Counted from the first letter of the stretch, positions 1 through 6,252 are shown. The stretch: 6,458 nucleotides of DNA from Betaproteobacteria bacterium (GCA_013205155.1 JABMMT010000169.1:1-6458), one strand, 5' to 3'. Numbers and translations are program-made. Notes: a model not told the origin generated them from the sequence alone.

Positions 1-18
1 CTTGGAGAGGTATCTGCT

Positions 19-426
19 GTGATAAAAAAATTCTTTCAGTTAGCACTTGGTATTTTTCTCACCTCAGCTGGTAGCTCCCACCTTGGATCAAATAGAACAG
101 AGTTCTTAGCCCAAGTTCCAACCTGGCTGCCACTTGATCCTGACTTTGTAGTCATCGCATCTGGCTTAGTTGAAATCACTCTAGGCGTGCTACTTATTAC
201 TACCGCATTAATACTTAAAAAGTATCGCAGTGTAATTGGCTTAATAACAGCGCTATTTTTTATTCTTATTTTTCCTGGCAATATAAATCAGTATGTAAAT
301 CAAATAGATGCCTTTGGCTTAGATACAGATACTAAGCGGCTAATCCGCCTCTTCTTTCAACCACCGCTAGTTATTTGGGCGCTTTGGTGCAGTAATGCAT
401 TTAGATTGATAAAAAAGTTTAGGTAA
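19..426 (+). CDS. DoxX-like small integral membrane protein
   Basis: This is a 135-residue hydrophobic protein with about four membrane segments (near residues 5-22, 43-65, 69-86 and 109-128) and a basic C-terminal tail (LIKKFR). The pattern AGSSHL near 17-22, a short loop with VPTWLP (33-38), an SGLVEITLGV helix (48-57) and FPGNINQY (85-92) matches the DoxX-like family as I know it. Members are small membrane proteins of mostly unknown role, and some are linked to redox or thiosulfate metabolism. No catalytic function can be assigned. The start is GTG; GGAGAGG at 4-10 sits 8 nt upstream and supports it. The gene converges on the SDR gene with only 7 nt between stop codons. Its last 22 codons have a diverged, broken counterpart at 6322-6393, which puts DoxX-like sequence on both sides of the sugar cassette. 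Family call is fairly sure; function unknown. Confidence 0.82.
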   Translation: MIKKFFQLALGIFLTSAGSSHLGSNRTEFLAQVPTWLPLDPDFVVIASGLVEITLGVLLITTALILKKYRSVIGLITALFFILIFPGNINQYVNQIDAFGLDTDTKRLIRLFFQPPLVIWALWCSNAFRLIKKFR

Positions 427-433
427 ATAATCT

Positions 434-1234
434 CTATAAAAGAGTGTAACCACCATCAATTGATAAAATTTGACCTGTAATATAATCAGAAGCAGGTACG
501 GAGAAAAAGAGAACTCCTTGACTGATATCAGTCACCTCAGCCATATGACCAGCCGGAGTTAATTCATTAATTTTTTTACCTATTTTAATCCCATCGGGAG
601 ATAAAAGAAGGTCTGTTAGCATCTTTGTTGCTGTATACCCAGGTGTAATGCAATTTACTCTAACTCCAGACTTTATCCACTCAACGGCCAGGCCTCTAGT
701 TAGGTGGATTAATCCAGCTTTGCTTGTTAAGTAATGCACATGACTATGTTCACTATTTACAATCAATCCAGATATCGATGAAATATTTACAATTTTGCCG
801 TACTTATTATCAATCATCATCTTGCCAAACTGTTGAGAGAGTTGGAAAGCTGATGAAAGATTAGTCTTTATCATCAAGTCCCAATCTTCAGTAGTAATAT
901 CAAGAGCAGATTTCCATTGACCTATACCTGCATTATTAATCAAAATATCAGCTCTTTTGTACTTCTTTGCTACATAATCTTGTAATGCTTTAATCTCCGC
1001 TGTATTAACTAAATCTGCAACAAAATAACTGGACTGTCCTTTTTTATTTAACTCTGTAGATACCGCAATTAAATTATCTTCATTTCTCCCAACAATAACT
1101 ACATTCGCACCTGCTTCAACTAATGCGTGTGCACAAGATTCTCCAATTCCTTGTCCACCACCAGTTACTATGGCAATTTTTCCATCAAGCCTATATTGAT
1201 CTAAATGTGACTTATGCTTCCAATTTTCGGCCAT
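434..1234 (-). CDS. Short-chain dehydrogenase/reductase (SDR), probable sugar/polyol oxidoreductase
   Basis: This is a 266-residue classical SDR, close to the usual 250-residue length plus an N-terminal tail of about 15 residues. The Rossmann motif TGGGQGIG is at 24-31 and NNAG at 100-103. The expected active-site residues are all present: N125, S153, Y168 and K172 (YLTSK). Tyr and Ser are two residues further apart than in FabG because of a small insertion (NSEHSHVH). After beta-2 the sequence VGRN places R50 where an acidic residue would favour NAD, so NADP(H) is the likelier cofactor (inference). The C-terminal ITGQILSIDGGYT is typical of the family. It resembles gluconate 5-dehydrogenase/ketose-reductase-like SDRs, but the substrate cannot be read from sequence. 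It is the second gene of a minus-strand operon, 12 nt behind the polyol dehydrogenase, with only a weak purine-rich RBS. It probably acts in the same pathway. Confidence 0.93.
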   Translation of the reverse strand: MAENWKHKSHLDQYRLDGKIAIVTGGGQGIGESCAHALVEAGANVVIVGRNEDNLIAVSTELNKKGQSSYFVADLVNTAEIKALQDYVAKKYKRADILINNAGIGQWKSALDITTEDWDLMIKTNLSSAFQLSQQFGKMMIDNKYGKIVNISSISGLIVNSEHSHVHYLTSKAGLIHLTRGLAVEWIKSGVRVNCITPGYTATKMLTDLLLSPDGIKIGKKINELTPAGHMAEVTDISQGVLFFSVPASDYITGQILSIDGGYTLL

Positions 1235-1246
1235 GATATTTTCTTA

Positions 1247-2284
1247 TTACTTATCCATGTCAATATGTATTTTGATACCGTTCGGAGGCATATTTTTTGC
1301 AAAATCAAAAGCTGCGATACTTTCGCTAAAGCCAAAATGATGAGTTATCAATGGTTTTATATTTAATTTACCACTGCTCATTAAGTCGAGAGCTTTTGGA
1401 TAAACATGTGCGTATCTAAATACGCTTTCAATCCGCGCTTCTTTTACGATCGCAGCTGCTAGATCCCACGACACATTTTCAAGTGGAATTCCAATATGAA
1501 CTACGGTTCCACCTGGTCTTAAATGTGTAACCACAGCGGCTGCGACTTTTTCATTTCCAGAGCACTCAAAAACTATATCTACCCCTCGACCTCGAGTAGC
1601 TTTTGCAATTACTGATGTTAAGTCTTCATTAACTGTATTAACAGGGAATACACCCGGAATTGTTCCTGCAATTTCTAATTTAGGTTGCTGTATATCTGTA
1701 ATTATTACCTTGCTGCATCCTCCTGCTAGAGCAGACATAGCTGTTACCAGACCAATTGGTCCTGCTCCGAAAACTAAGGCTATGTCACCAGGTTTGATTC
1801 CAGCCCTAGTTGCAGCCATCATCCCTACTGCAACTGGTTCGACCATTGCTCCCTCTGCAAGTGAGACACCTTCAGGCAATTTAAATGTAAATTGTTCTGG
1901 ATGAATTACTTCAGGACGTAAACAACCGTGAAATGGTGGCGTAGCCCAAAAACTAATTTCTGGATCTAAGTTGTATCTTCCAATCATTAACTCTGGGCTA
2001 TGTGGATTTGGGACGCCCGGTTCCATGCAAACTAAGTCACCAATTTTTAAGGATTTTACTCCAGAACCGATTTCAATTATTTCTCCAGCACCTTCATGAC
2101 CAAGAATCATGGGTGCTTTTACAACAAACTTACCAATGTAACCATGGGTGTAGTAATGAACATCGCTGCCACAAATTCCTACTGTTCGCATTCGAATTCG
2201 AACATCATTTGGGCCTAATTTTTCATCGATTGGAAAGTCGCGAAGATTTATTTCATTTTTGCGCTCTAAAACTAGTGCCAACAT
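1247..2284 (-). CDS. Zinc-dependent medium-chain dehydrogenase, xylitol/sorbitol dehydrogenase type
   Basis: This cytosolic MDR-family enzyme most likely oxidises a polyol to a ketose with NAD. Residues are counted from the TTG at 2290; subtract two for the ATG start. Catalytic zinc ligands are visible: C40 in GICGSDVHY, H65-E66 in GHEGAG, and E151 in MVEP. The coenzyme motif GAGPIG is at 175-180, and D199 at the end of the following strand (VIITD) suggests NAD. The YNLDPEISFWATPP segment (106-119) and HGCLRP (121-126) are characteristic of bacterial xylitol dehydrogenases. The four cysteines that bind structural zinc in many relatives are absent: the EPGVPNPHSPELMIGRYNLDP region has none. 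I chose ATG at 2284-2282 because AAGGGTGG lies 6 nt upstream of it; that motif directly abuts the TTG, which is too close. It is the first gene of the minus operon, divergent from the transporter genes, so shared regulation is likely. Xylitol, sorbitol and other polyols all remain possible substrates. Confidence 0.93.
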   Translation of the reverse strand: MLALVLERKNEINLRDFPIDEKLGPNDVRIRMRTVGICGSDVHYYTHGYIGKFVVKAPMILGHEGAGEIIEIGSGVKSLKIGDLVCMEPGVPNPHSPELMIGRYNLDPEISFWATPPFHGCLRPEVIHPEQFTFKLPEGVSLAEGAMVEPVAVGMMAATRAGIKPGDIALVFGAGPIGLVTAMSALAGGCSKVIITDIQQPKLEIAGTIPGVFPVNTVNEDLTSVIAKATRGRGVDIVFECSGNEKVAAAVVTHLRPGGTVVHIGIPLENVSWDLAAAIVKEARIESVFRYAHVYPKALDLMSSGKLNIKPLITHHFGFSESIAAFDFAKNMPPNGIKIHIDMDK

Positions 2285-2346
2285 ACCCAACCACCCTTAA
2301 CTTAGAGGAAGTAAGTAATTTCCCTGCCATTTGTATTCTAAGGCGC

Positions 2347-2362
2347 ATTCCTCGCTAGGAAT
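2347..2362. promoter_or_regulatory. Perfect 6-bp inverted repeat, candidate operator
   Basis: ATTCCT, a 4-nt spacer CGCT, then AGGAAT form a perfect inverted repeat. It lies 6 bp upstream (on the minus strand) of the possible -10 of the dehydrogenase operon and just before the possible -35 of the transporter operon. A dimeric repressor bound here could touch both promoters. No regulator gene is in the window, and the motif is short enough to arise by chance, so this is only a candidate. Confidence 0.35.
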
Positions 2363-2442
2363 AGTGACAAAGTAAAAATCACATTTTTGTTATAAATCTG
2401 CGTAAGCCCTATTAAATCTTCTGCTAACCATAACCCCAAATT

Positions 2443-2489
2443 CACCCTTAATCCCCCTAGTAAATCGGTGTGACGGGGATTACCATCCC
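2443..2489 (+). promoter_or_regulatory. Structured leader segment with mutually exclusive stems, upstream of binding-protein gene
   Basis: TAATCCCC (2449-2456) is perfectly complementary to GGGGATTA (2475-2482), giving an 8-bp stem over an 18-nt loop. The same G-run can instead pair locally: GGGAT (2476-2480) with ATCCC (2485-2489) over a 4-nt loop. The two stems share 2476-2480 and exclude each other. CACC (2443-2446) could also pair with GGTG (2467-2470), which lies in the loop and would form a small pseudoknot. If transcription starts near 2400 this would be a 5' leader that can switch fold ahead of the RBS at 2514-2521. It matches no riboswitch class I recognise, and it could be a DNA-level operator instead. 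Confidence 0.3.
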
Positions 2490-2525
2490 TTGTGGCTCTG
2501 ATATACAGGGCACGAGAGAGGTAAG

Positions 2526-3890
2526 ATGAAAAAGTTAAAAAAAGTATATGCAGCAACAACTGCAACGCTTTTAGCTTTGTCGTTGACTGTTGGTAATGTT
2601 TCAAGTGCAAATGCTGCTTGGGATGTTAAAACAGCTGCAGCCCCTTACAAGGGAACAACAATTAATTTACCATTCCTTGATCGCCCAGGATATAAAGCTG
2701 CTATCAAAATGATTCCAGCTTTTGAAAAAGCAACTGGTATTAAGGTTAAGTATGACATTATTCCTTACGAGAGTACGCTTTCAAAGCTAACACTAGATTT
2801 CACTGGTGGAAAAGCCGCTTATGATGGTGTTCTTGCAGATGTTGTATGGATTGGAAACTTCGGAGCATCTGGTTGGATGGTTCCATTGAAGAAGTTTTAT
2901 GGCGATAAGAAACTTGCAGATCCAGCATTGAATCTAAAAGGTTTCTTCCCAATTTTGCTTGACTCTTTTGGTACTTGGAACAAGACTGTTTACGGACTGC
3001 CATTTGATAACTACGCAGGCGTAATGTTCTATAACAAGTGCATGCTAAAAGATGCAGGTTTCTCTGGACCAGCAAAAACTTATCAAGAAATTATTGATAC
3101 ATACGGTCCAAAGATTTCCAAGGATGGAAAATACGCCTATGCATTACAATCAGCTAGAGGTGAAACTCAATCAGCTGACTCATTTATGCGTATGGTCTGG
3201 GCTGGCGGAGGTTCATTATTAGACTCTTCATTCAAGCCAAATCTTTCATCTGCTAAGTCAATTGCTGGATTACAATTACGCCAGGATTTGATGAAGTTCA
3301 TGCCAGCAAGCACCGTTGCTGATGATCACTCTGAAGTTGTAAATGCATTTGCTGCCGGAAAAGTAGCAATGATTACTGAGTGGAGTGCGTTTAACGCAAC
3401 AATTACTGATCCAGCTACCTCTAAGGTAACTCCAGAATGTCTTGGATATGGATTAGAGCCTTCTGGTCCAGTAGGTAAGCCAATGCCAGCACTAGGTGGA
3501 TTCTCACTAGGAGTTAGCACAAAGACAACTGCAAAGAAGCAAGCTGCTACTTGGCTCTTCATTCAATGGGTAACTTCAGAGGCTAATGCCAAGACTTACG
3601 TCAAGAATGGCGGAGTTTCTGGTCGTAAAGCTGTTTACAAAGATGCTGAAGTTGCTAAGTCAGGACTATTCGGACCAATGGTTCAAACTTGGGAGAAATA
3701 CGGAAACGCAGTGTTCCGTCCTCGCTTCCCAGAGTGGCCAGCAATGTCTGAGGAAATTGCCGCAGTAGGTACTGATATCCAATCAGGTAAGACTTCTGTA
3801 AAAGATGGAGCTGCAAAGCTTGATGCATCATTACTGAAGATCCTTACAGACGGTGGCTATTACTCTGGCAAGAAGCCAAAGCTTCAATAG
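2526..3890 (+). CDS. ABC transporter extracellular solute-binding protein, family 1 (sugar/polyol)
   Basis: This 454-residue protein captures the substrate outside the membrane and delivers it to the two permeases downstream. The N-terminus has a basic stretch (MKKLKKVY), a hydrophobic core (about 9-22) and an ANA|AW cleavage site near residue 30, so it is a Sec signal peptide. No lipobox cysteine is present, unusual for a binding protein if the host has a single membrane. Mature-protein features of family 1 include IPAFEKATGIKVKYDIIPY (63-81), ADVVWIGNFGASGWMVPL (104-121), the hinge-like YGLPFDNYAGVMFYNKCML (156-174) and VVNAFAAGKVAMITEW (271-286). The many aromatic residues around these segments fit carbohydrate binding. 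ATG is preceded by GAGAGAGG, spaced 4 nt. It is the first gene of the plus operon and is followed by two strong hairpins that probably raise its level above that of the downstream genes. The exact ligand is unknown; a polyol is inferred from the divergent dehydrogenase. Confidence 0.93.
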   Translation: MKKLKKVYAATTATLLALSLTVGNVSSANAAWDVKTAAAPYKGTTINLPFLDRPGYKAAIKMIPAFEKATGIKVKYDIIPYESTLSKLTLDFTGGKAAYDGVLADVVWIGNFGASGWMVPLKKFYGDKKLADPALNLKGFFPILLDSFGTWNKTVYGLPFDNYAGVMFYNKCMLKDAGFSGPAKTYQEIIDTYGPKISKDGKYAYALQSARGETQSADSFMRMVWAGGGSLLDSSFKPNLSSAKSIAGLQLRQDLMKFMPASTVADDHSEVVNAFAAGKVAMITEWSAFNATITDPATSKVTPECLGYGLEPSGPVGKPMPALGGFSLGVSTKTTAKKQAATWLFIQWVTSEANAKTYVKNGGVSGRKAVYKDAEVAKSGLFGPMVQTWEKYGNAVFRPRFPEWPAMSEEIAAVGTDIQSGKTSVKDGAAKLDASLLKILTDGGYYSGKKPKLQ

Positions 3891-3905
3891 TAATAGACAC
3901 AAAGG

Positions 3906-3959
3906 TTTGATTAGGTGATTACACAGGGGGATCAAGATTCTCCTGTAAACCTAATCAAA
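3906..3959 (+). promoter_or_regulatory. Intercistronic stem-loop covering the isomerase start codon
   Basis: TTTGATTAGGT (3906-3916) and ACCTAATCAAA (3949-3959) are a perfect 11-bp inverted repeat. Inside it, 3923-3931 can pair with 3938-3946 (ACAGG with CCTGT, continued with two G.U pairs) around a six-base loop, with TT/AA pairs and small bulges between the two stems. It begins 16 nt after the binding-protein stop. The GTG start (3915-3917) lies mostly in the 5' arm, and the putative ribosome site AAAGG (3901-3905) abuts its base. No T-run follows, so it does not look like a terminator. It could shield the 3' end of binding-protein mRNA from nucleases and hold down translation of the isomerase. 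The pairing is seen directly; the role is inferred. Confidence 0.6.
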
Positions 3960-4493
3960 AAAGCTATACAGGAAGTAGAGGGTGTATTTACACCCTCTAC
4001 TTTCTTGAATTTAAATCAGTTGTGTGAATCCCTTGCCACGGCAAAAAATATAATTTGTTACGGGGTAGGGCGCGAGGGCTTAATGATGAAATCATTAACA
4101 ATGCGATTAACACATTTAGGGCTTAATGCATATTTTGTAGGGGACATGAATGTTCCACCTGCAACAAAAGAGGATCTACTACTTGTAAGTGCAGGACCAG
4201 GCTTTTTTTCAACTGTCGACGCGTTAGTTGGTGTTGCTACCAAGACAGATTGCAAAGCCATAGTATTTACAGCAAGGCCGGATAGGCTCAATGAGCATAC
4301 CTACCATCAAGTTGTCCATATCCCTGCACAAACCATGGCTGATGACTTGAAAAATCCAAATGGTGTTTTGCCAATGGGTAGTCTTTATGAAGCAGCTCTG
4401 TTTCTTTTTTTCGAAATAGTTATAATCACACTACGTGAAGTACTCCAAGAAAGTGCCGAGTCCATGAGGGCAAGACACACCAACTTAGAATAG
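3915..4493 (+). CDS. SIS-domain sugar-phosphate isomerase, 6-phospho-3-hexuloisomerase-like
   Basis: This 192-residue single SIS-domain protein is the usual length for 6-phospho-3-hexuloisomerase, which interconverts 3-hexulose 6-phosphate and fructose 6-phosphate. Visible motifs are IICYGVGREGLMMK (46-59), MRLTHLGLNAYFVGD (63-77), the phosphate-loop region LLLVSAGPGFFSTV (88-101), PMGSLYEAALFLFFE (153-167, with E159 at the family's conserved acidic site) and RARHTNLE (185-192), matching the family's C-terminal RHxNL. Archaeal enzymes have SGSG in the phosphate loop, while this one has SAGPG, so it belongs to a variant clade and its substrate may be another phospho-ketose. The start is GTG, with an in-frame TAG directly before it and AAAGG 9 nt upstream, so no longer form is possible. 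It sits 24 nt after the binding-protein gene and 11 nt before the first permease. Two strong hairpins overlap its first 30 codons. Family call is firm; substrate is not. Confidence 0.88.
   Translation: MITQGDQDSPVNLIKKAIQEVEGVFTPSTFLNLNQLCESLATAKNIICYGVGREGLMMKSLTMRLTHLGLNAYFVGDMNVPPATKEDLLLVSAGPGFFSTVDALVGVATKTDCKAIVFTARPDRLNEHTYHQVVHIPAQTMADDLKNPNGVLPMGSLYEAALFLFFEIVIITLREVLQESAESMRARHTNLE
3973..4002 (+). terminator. Terminator-like perfect hairpin inside the isomerase coding start
   Basis: AAGTAGAGGGTGTA (3973-3986) and TACACCCTCTACTT (3989-4002) are exact reverse complements separated by only TT. The flanking G3972/T4003 (wobble) and G3971/C4004 extend the stem. The sequence runs on as TTTCTT through 4001-4006, so it has the form of an intrinsic terminator: stable stem, small loop, U-rich tail. 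It lies 83 nt past the binding-protein stop but encodes residues 20-30 of the isomerase, in a poorly conserved stretch before the SIS core. Partial termination here would reduce transcription of the isomerase and permeases relative to the binding protein. The U-tract is short and interrupted, so incomplete termination is likelier than complete stop. Confidence 0.6.
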
Positions 4494-4504
4494 GCAATAT
4501 TAAA

Positions 4505-5407
4505 ATGAAGTTGAAAAAAGCTAAGCAGCCTAAGTTGCCTACTGCTGCACGTTTATTACTTTATCCGTCGGTTATTACTCTATTTATTATTGGAATTTTT
4601 CCATTACTTTTCGCAGTTTGGGTGAGCACTCGTCAATATCAACTTTCGAAGGCCTATGAGCCAAAAACTTTTTTAGGACTTGATAATTACGTAACTGTCT
4701 TAACCAGCCCTGAATTTTGGGTAGCTTTGAAAATTACATTTACATTTTTGATTATTGCTTTACCCCTGCAATTAATTATGGGAACTTTAATTGCAGTATA
4801 TATATACAACCTAAAATCGCCTTCGCTTTCATCCTTGCTAAGGGTAGTTCTAGTTCTACCGATTGCAGTTACTCCTACAATTACCGGGCTATTAGGTAGG
4901 CTAATTTTTAATAGTGAGTTCGGAATTATTAATTATGTTCTTTCATTTATTGGAATTGAACCGGTCCAATGGCTGGCGGATCAGAGAGCAGCATTTATTG
5001 CCATAATCATTTTAGATACGTGGCAGTGGACACCGTTTGCTGCGCTGGTATTAATTGCTAGTTTGATGGTTATTCCTGCTCAAGTTCTTGAAGCTGGCAA
5101 ATTAGATGCTGGCACAGGATTTAATCTATTTAGATATATGCAATTACCATTTTTGCTACCTGGGTTTACTGCTTTATTAATTTTAAGAACTGCTGACATT
5201 CTAAAAATGTATGACACTGTTTATGCATTCTCAAAGGGAGGTCCTGGAGTTGCAACTGAATTAGTTAGTTTGTACATAAATAGAATTGGTTTTGGAAAAA
5301 CCTTTGATATCGGCTTAGGATCTGCACAAGCAATTTTGCTTTTGTTTATTTGTATTGGACTTTCTCGCGCATATATTAAGATCTTCTATAGAGAGATCCA
5401 GGTATAG
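4505..5407 (+). CDS. ABC transporter permease, CUT1-type, MalF/UgpA-like subunit
   Basis: This 300-residue inner-membrane permease forms half of the transport channel. It has about six membrane segments: residues 17-40 after a basic, proline-containing N-terminus (MKLKKAKQPKLPTAARLLLYP), then roughly 75-100, 111-132, 162-190, 217-235 and 272-290. The cytoplasmic EAA loop that docks the ATPase is at about 196-215 (EAGKLDAG...FRYMQLP), with the usual E-A, D and L-P positions kept. FLGLDNYV (56-63) and the later YDTVYAFSKGGPGVATE (236-252) are signatures of the first permease in sugar importers. The gene starts at ATG 11 nt after the isomerase stop and ends 2 nt before the second permease, so translation is probably coupled. 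The ribosome site is weak (only AGG in the gap). Substrate is inferred from context. Confidence 0.93.
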   Translation: MKLKKAKQPKLPTAARLLLYPSVITLFIIGIFPLLFAVWVSTRQYQLSKAYEPKTFLGLDNYVTVLTSPEFWVALKITFTFLIIALPLQLIMGTLIAVYIYNLKSPSLSSLLRVVLVLPIAVTPTITGLLGRLIFNSEFGIINYVLSFIGIEPVQWLADQRAAFIAIIILDTWQWTPFAALVLIASLMVIPAQVLEAGKLDAGTGFNLFRYMQLPFLLPGFTALLILRTADILKMYDTVYAFSKGGPGVATELVSLYINRIGFGKTFDIGLGSAQAILLLFICIGLSRAYIKIFYREIQV

Positions 5408-5409
5408 TC

Positions 5410-6252
5410 ATGAAAATAAATCTAAGAAGTTCTCGCAAGAGGTCAAAGCTAAAAGTTTGGGAGATAGTTGTTGGTGGCGGTATTGCTACCACTATTGTGT
5501 TCCCTATTTATTGGATGATAATTACGGGTTTACGCCCCCAAACGGAAACTTTTTCTTCAACACCTAAATTAATACCAACAATAACCCTTGACCATTACAA
5601 AGAAGTTCTTGAAGAAGGTACCGTGTTACAAGGTCTTTGGAACTCAATAGTTGTTGCCACCTCATCGACATTACTCGCTTTGATTCTTGGAGTTCCTGCT
5701 GCGTATGTGCTTGCCAGATGGGAATTTAAACGTAAATCTGATTTATGGTTTTGGATTATTTCTAACCGTTTTATATCTCCAATTGTAGTAGTTTTACCAT
5801 TTTTCCTTATTGCAATTAACTTACAACTAGTTGATACATATTGGGTAATGATCATTATTTATCAAACTTTCGCAATTCCTTTTGTTGTCTGGCTATCGAT
5901 TGATCAATTCAGAGCAATCCCAAAAGAGATAGATGAAGCTGCTGCGGTAGATGGTGCATCAATAATAAAAACTTTTCTTAAAATAGACCTTCCTTTAGTT
6001 TTCCCTAGTCTTTCAGTTAGCGCAGTTCTTATTTTTGTAAGTTGTTGGAATGAATTGTTATTTGCTCAAATCTTAACTAGATCTGATGCTATTACTGGAC
6101 CTGTTGTTGCGCTGGGTTACATGTCTGGCTATGACATACGCTGGGGTCCAATGATGGCTACTTCCACATTAGTTGTGCTTCCAATTATTTTATTCACTGC
6201 TGCACTGTCGCGTAATCTAGTGCGAGGGCTTGCAATGGGGGCAATAAAGTAA
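5410..6252 (+). CDS. ABC transporter permease, CUT1-type, MalG/UgpE-like subunit
   Basis: This 280-residue inner-membrane permease pairs with the preceding one. A basic N-terminus (about residues 4-15) leads into the first membrane segment (17-39), followed by LRPQTETFSSTPKLIP (41-56), the periplasmic-side pattern typical of MalG-type subunits. Further segments lie near 77-103, 111-138, 143-165, 199-220 and 248-265. The EAA loop is very clear at 175-197 (DEAAAVDGAS...KIDLPLVFP), and the C-terminus RGLAMGAIK fits the family's usual RGLxxGAxK ending. ATG follows the upstream stop after 2 nt. A purine-rich AGAGAG near 5391-5396 may help, although coupling to the previous gene is likely. It is the last gene of the operon: no ATP-binding subunit follows, so the complex must use an ATPase encoded elsewhere, as happens with shared MsiK/UgpC-like ATPases in Gram-positive bacteria. 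Confidence 0.94.
   Translation: MKINLRSSRKRSKLKVWEIVVGGGIATTIVFPIYWMIITGLRPQTETFSSTPKLIPTITLDHYKEVLEEGTVLQGLWNSIVVATSSTLLALILGVPAAYVLARWEFKRKSDLWFWIISNRFISPIVVVLPFFLIAINLQLVDTYWVMIIIYQTFAIPFVVWLSIDQFRAIPKEIDEAAAVDGASIIKTFLKIDLPLVFPSLSVSAVLIFVSCWNELLFAQILTRSDAITGPVVALGYMSGYDIRWGPMMATSTLVVLPIILFTAALSRNLVRGLAMGAIK

Larger units (their letters stand above)
2285..2525. promoter_or_regulatory. Divergent promoter/leader region between dehydrogenase and transporter operons
   Basis: These 241 bp contain no convincing gene and must drive both operons. For the plus operon a possible promoter is GTGACA (2364-2369), an 18-nt gap, then TGTTAT (2388-2393), which overlaps TATAAA at 2391-2396. It would give a leader of roughly 120 nt. 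An alternative -10, TATACA at 2502-2507, would put the RNA start almost on the ribosome site. For the minus operon TAGAAT (complement of 2335-2340) is a possible -10 without a good -35. The binding-protein gene has GAGAGAGG at 2514-2521, 4 nt from its ATG. Two structured elements are listed separately. The promoters are guesses from consensus only; the regulatory nature of the gap follows from the divergent layout. Confidence 0.55.

Noticed and set aside
432..444. Small hairpin CTCT/AGAG between the converging DoxX-like and SDR genes, considered as a bidirectional terminator
   Set aside because: The stem is only four pairs, AT-rich around it, with no T-run on either strand.
456..465. Palindrome ATCAATTGAT
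   Set aside because: It lies in the SDR C-terminal codons for the usual S-I-D-G-G motif; a 10-bp AT-rich palindrome is expected by chance.
2285..2290. Extension of the dehydrogenase to a TTG start at 2290
   Set aside because: The AAGGGTGG ribosome-like site directly abuts this TTG, leaving no spacing, whereas it is 6 nt from the ATG at 2284.
2002..2358. A 118-codon plus-strand frame opposite the polyol dehydrogenase
   Set aside because: It is antisense to a clear dehydrogenase gene, rich in Cys, His, Gln and Leu as expected from a complement frame, and has no family resemblance.
2338..2610. A 90-codon minus-strand frame spanning the divergent region and the start of the binding-protein gene
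   Set aside because: It runs antisense through the signal-peptide region, has unusual composition and no recognisable domain; it is a shadow of the real genes.
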